From G963662675 sp963662675 (GTDB taxonomy: Bacteria > Bacteroidota > Bacteroidia > Bacteroidales > Prolixibacteraceae), in contig CAXXHP010000004.1 of assembly GCA_963662675.2 (NCBI GenBank), positions 558,001 through 622,000 of the forward strand: a stretch of DNA of 64,000 nucleotides, in the 5' to 3' direction. A program made the translations under genes and the position numbers. Below are positions 61,544 through 64,000 of the stretch, in pieces. How positions within the stretch are numbered: position 1 is the first letter of the stretch; the number at the start of each line of letters is the position of its first letter. The notes beneath the pieces are model-generated. The model searched no databases and had not been told where the DNA came from. It was given only the letters and a program-made list of their open reading frames with translations.

Positions 61544-62353
61544 ATGAATGACTATAAGGTATATGTTGCTTTTCATCAAAAGGGAGAAACCATTTCCAAG
61601 GACAACGTATACACCTCTTTACAAGTTGGGAAAGCTATTAGTCATGTTGAATTAGACATGCTGAATGATTTTGAAGGAGATTCCATTTCTCATAAAAATG
61701 AAATTTATAGTGAACTAACCGGATGGTATTGGATATGGAAAAATAGAAAGCATGATTATATTGGCACCTCTCATTACAGAAGATATTTTACACAATATGA
61801 ACCTTCATTTTTTCGGAAAATTCATAAAACTATTTTATTTTTAGTTGGCATTCAGAAGAAACGACATGGATTGATATATATAAAGGATCCTAATATTTGG
61901 AAACATAAAATCATTTCAAAACAAGAAATTCAAGGTTTACTAAAAGAAAATGACATTATTCTCCCTCAAAAGAAAAAATTCAAGTATACTGTATACGAGC
62001 AATATAAGAGGAGGCATAACGAAAAAGACATTTTACTCACAAGAAAAATAATTGAAGAACAATTTCCTGATTATATTACTGCATTTGACAGCACATTTAA
62101 CGACAAGGAGATGTATTCATTCAATATGTTTATTATGCCTTGGGACTTATTTAATTCGTACATGAAATGGCTTTTTACGATTTTATTTGAATTGGAAAAA
62201 AGAGCCGAAATAGATTTAAGTGACAGGTACCAAAAGAGAGTTTGTGCATTTATGGCAGAAAGGCTTCAAACAATATGGATAAAACACAATACACTAAAAG
62301 TTAAAGAACTTACAATTTTATACTTTAAGAAATTGAAAACTACTCATCTTTAG
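61544..62353 (+). CDS. DUF4422-family glycosyltransferase-like protein
   Basis: 269 residues. The N-terminal part (YKVYVAFHQKGE, GDSISHKNEIYSELTGWYWIWKN, YIGTSHYRRYF) is the DUF4422 signature, found in capsule and surface-polysaccharide loci and thought to be a glycosyltransferase fold. Residues about 165-205 (DYITAFDSTFNDKEMYSFNMFIMPWDLF) are also typical. It is basic and lysine-rich near the C-terminus. No other polysaccharide gene is adjacent, so the context does not define a substrate. mnmE follows after 26 bases and may share its transcript. Confidence 0.82.
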   Translation: MNDYKVYVAFHQKGETISKDNVYTSLQVGKAISHVELDMLNDFEGDSISHKNEIYSELTGWYWIWKNRKHDYIGTSHYRRYFTQYEPSFFRKIHKTILFLVGIQKKRHGLIYIKDPNIWKHKIISKQEIQGLLKENDIILPQKKKFKYTVYEQYKRRHNEKDILLTRKIIEEQFPDYITAFDSTFNDKEMYSFNMFIMPWDLFNSYMKWLFTILFELEKRAEIDLSDRYQKRVCAFMAERLQTIWIKHNTLKVKELTILYFKKLKTTHL

Positions 62354-62379
62354 TTCTAACATAATTCATTAATAATCTA

Positions 62380-63774
62380 ATGATCGATCAATCTACCATA
62401 TGTGCTATTGCGACTTCCCCTGGCATGGGACCTATAGCCACAATCCGGTTATCGGGCGAAAAGGCTATCGAAATTACGGATCAAATTTTTAAATCGCCTG
62501 CTAAGAACAAAAAATTACTGACCCAAAAAGCAAACACACTCCATGTAGGGTCATTGTGCGAAGACGCCGAAATCATTGATGAAGTTGTTGTTTCTATGTT
62601 TCGTGCCCCCTACTCTTTCACAGGAGAAGATGTCATTGAAATTAGTTGTCATGGTTCAACTTATATCCAACAACGTATTCTTCAATTATTAATTTCAAAA
62701 GGGACAAGAATGGCTCGTCCTGGCGAGTTTACTCAGCGGGCTTTCCTGAATGGGAAAATGGATTTATCGCAAGCAGAAGCAGTCGCTGATTTGATTTCGT
62801 CAACAACACGGGCTTCCCAGAAAGTTGCACTTAACCAGATGAGAGGTGGATTCTCTTCTGAAATATCTACTCTACGCGAACAGCTTCTTCATTTTATTGC
62901 GTTGGTTGAACTGGAACTTGATTTTAGCGAAGAAGATGTTGAATTTGCAGACCGATCAGCATTAAAAATACTTGTTGACAATATTGCAGCAGTTGTTTTA
63001 AAACTGAAAAACTCATACCAACTTGGGAATGTCATTAAAAATGGGATTCCGGTAGCTATTGTCGGAGAAACCAACGTAGGCAAGTCTACCCTTCTGAATG
63101 CCCTTTTAAATGAAGAACGGGCCATTGTTTCAGATATTCATGGTACGACCCGCGATGTCATTGAAGATGTCGTTAACATACATGGAACTGCCTTCCGATT
63201 TTTTGATACAGCAGGTATTCGGGAAACAACAGATGCTATTGAGAGTATGGGTATCGAACGCTCCTACAGTAAACTTGATCAGGCAACCATCGTTCTTCTA
63301 GTAGTAGACACAACCAATCCACTAAAGTTAGTGACCCAACGCATAACTAAAATTCGAAGAAGACTATCAGATCAGCATTTAATCATAACTGCCAATAAGG
63401 TTGATTCGGGTTTGAAGGAAACAATTGAGGGATTAAAAACAACCTCATTAGAAGAAAATGAAGAATTGGTTTTTCTTTCCGCAAAAAGTAAAGAAAACCT
63501 GAATGAGCTTATTGATAAAATGCAGCATGTCATGTCTCTTGATAACATTGGAGAAGAAGATAACATTGTAACAAATGCTCGTCATTTTGAAGCGTTATCT
63601 AATGCCTACGAAGCCATTTGCCGTGTACAAACAGGCATGGAACAGCACATTTCTGGCGATTTCCTATCACAGGACATCCGTGAATGTCTATATTTTCTTG
63701 GCGAAATAACCGGTGAAATATCGACAGATGAAGTACTCGGGCACATATTTAAGCATTTTTGTATCGGAAAATAG
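62380..63774 (+). CDS. mnmE: tRNA modification GTPase
   Basis: 464 residues. With MnmG it makes the carboxymethylaminomethyl group on wobble uridine 34 of some tRNAs. N-terminal folate-binding domain (1-118, with SCHGSTY), helical domain, an inserted G domain (about 218-380; G1 GETNVGKS at 229-236, DTAGI, G4 NKVD) and the conserved C-terminus CIGK with Cys461 are all present. It lies 26 bases after the DUF4422 gene. The following 86 bases to the maturase fragment show a small hairpin (TCTCAC/GTGAGA, 63798-63826) without a clear T-tract. Confidence 0.95.
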   Translation: MIDQSTICAIATSPGMGPIATIRLSGEKAIEITDQIFKSPAKNKKLLTQKANTLHVGSLCEDAEIIDEVVVSMFRAPYSFTGEDVIEISCHGSTYIQQRILQLLISKGTRMARPGEFTQRAFLNGKMDLSQAEAVADLISSTTRASQKVALNQMRGGFSSEISTLREQLLHFIALVELELDFSEEDVEFADRSALKILVDNIAAVVLKLKNSYQLGNVIKNGIPVAIVGETNVGKSTLLNALLNEERAIVSDIHGTTRDVIEDVVNIHGTAFRFFDTAGIRETTDAIESMGIERSYSKLDQATIVLLVVDTTNPLKLVTQRITKIRRRLSDQHLIITANKVDSGLKETIEGLKTTSLEENEELVFLSAKSKENLNELIDKMQHVMSLDNIGEEDNIVTNARHFEALSNAYEAICRVQTGMEQHISGDFLSQDIRECLYFLGEITGEISTDEVLGHIFKHFCIGK

Positions 63775-63860
63775 GAACTACAAAACAAATAGATGTTTCT
63801 CACGAAAAGACACAACCGTGGTGAGAGAATAAATAAGGAAAAAAGTGAAGTGTTTTTTGA

Positions 63861-64000
63861 CGAAAGGCTTTATGCATGTTGCCAACTTATAAGAAAGGAG
63901 AACGGGGCAAATATCAACTGGTTGTATCCGAAAAGAGTTGGACGAGCTTGAAGCAAAAGCTAAAAGTCCTCACCCGAAAAACCACTCCCATGAGTTTTGA
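63861..64000 (+). pseudogene. Group II intron reverse transcriptase/maturase fragment, C-terminal part, runs off window
   Basis: From 63861 (just after an in-frame TGA at 63858-63860) to the window end the frame reads RKALCMLPTYKKGERGKYQL, then VVSEKSWTSLKQKLKVLTRK and TTPMSF. This matches the end of the reverse transcriptase thumb and the start of the maturase (GIIM) domain of group II intron proteins of Bacteroidetes, where a phrase like TRKTTPMSFDER is common. No RT catalytic region lies upstream; mnmE ends only 86 bases before it. So the gene is truncated at its 5' end, or this is a decayed remnant. The 3' part lies outside the window. Confidence 0.68.

Noticed and set aside
1..64000. CRISPR arrays, tRNA or rRNA genes, prophage
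   Set aside because: No regular spaced repeats, no tRNA-like cloverleaf with a T-loop motif, no rRNA core sequence and no phage structural genes were seen in either strand by eye.

Overview
The window looks like a chromosomal segment of a Bacteroidetes (Bacteroidota) bacterium, probably in the Bacteroidales/Marinilabiliales range; I cannot place it more closely from sequence alone. The signs are AT-rich DNA, secretory signal peptides that often end in A-Q, weak or absent Shine-Dalgarno sites, -7 elements of the Bacteroidetes form TAnnTTTG, a fused alpha/beta 2-oxo acid dehydrogenase E1, a gyrA C-terminal box of the QGRGGVG type and a DUF368 transporter. No tRNA, rRNA, CRISPR array or intact insertion sequence was seen.

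Region 1 (1-18.6 kb) is the unusual part. It is an all-plus-strand array of exported ester-cleaving enzymes: nine complete and one partial CE1/esterase-D-type hydrolases (most with an N-terminal E-set domain), three type-B carboxylesterases that are predicted lipoproteins, one exported UlaG-like metallo-beta-lactamase-fold hydrolase and one exported ChbG/YdjC-type deacetylase. The arrangement shows tandem duplication: genes at 7375, 8611, 9867 and 11094 alternate A-B-A'-B', and near-paralogous Tat-type carboxylesterases flank the block. A plausible reading is a locus for stripping acyl, feruloyl or acetyl groups from a heavily esterified polymer; the substrate is unknown and no SusC/SusD pair or glycoside hydrolase lies in the window.

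Region 2 (18.8-26.1 kb) holds hutI-ftcD (histidine catabolism), convergent with a pgpH-like 7TM-HD phosphodiesterase, then a YkfC-like NlpC/P60 peptidase, a Nudix hydrolase, a sugar nucleotidyltransferase and a gamma-carbonic anhydrase-like protein. Region 3 (26.2-33.3 kb) holds korA-korB (2-oxoacid:ferredoxin oxidoreductase), a large receiver plus PPDK-N-like ATP-grasp protein without a phosphohistidine domain, a NifX-like protein with a cysteine-rich tail and a small unknown. Region 4 (33.3-43.6 kb) holds aroE, a DUF368 undecaprenyl-phosphate transporter candidate, a large exported HExxH/propeller/barrel protein, a metallophosphoesterase, an XRE regulator with a very clear promoter, pyrK-pyrD and a serine beta-lactamase-like hydrolase.

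Region 5 (43.9-51.9 kb) holds 2-oxo acid dehydrogenase E2 and fused E1, flavodoxin, a methylglyoxal synthase gene broken by one extra G in a seven-G run, a 58-residue small ORF, an exported leucine-rich-repeat protein and a TPR protein. Region 6 (51.9-64 kb) holds gyrA and clpC (divergent), an MscS channel with a SpoIIE-type phosphatase, fabG, a DUF4422 glycosyltransferase-like gene, mnmE, and at the right edge a 5'-truncated fragment of a group II intron reverse transcriptase/maturase.
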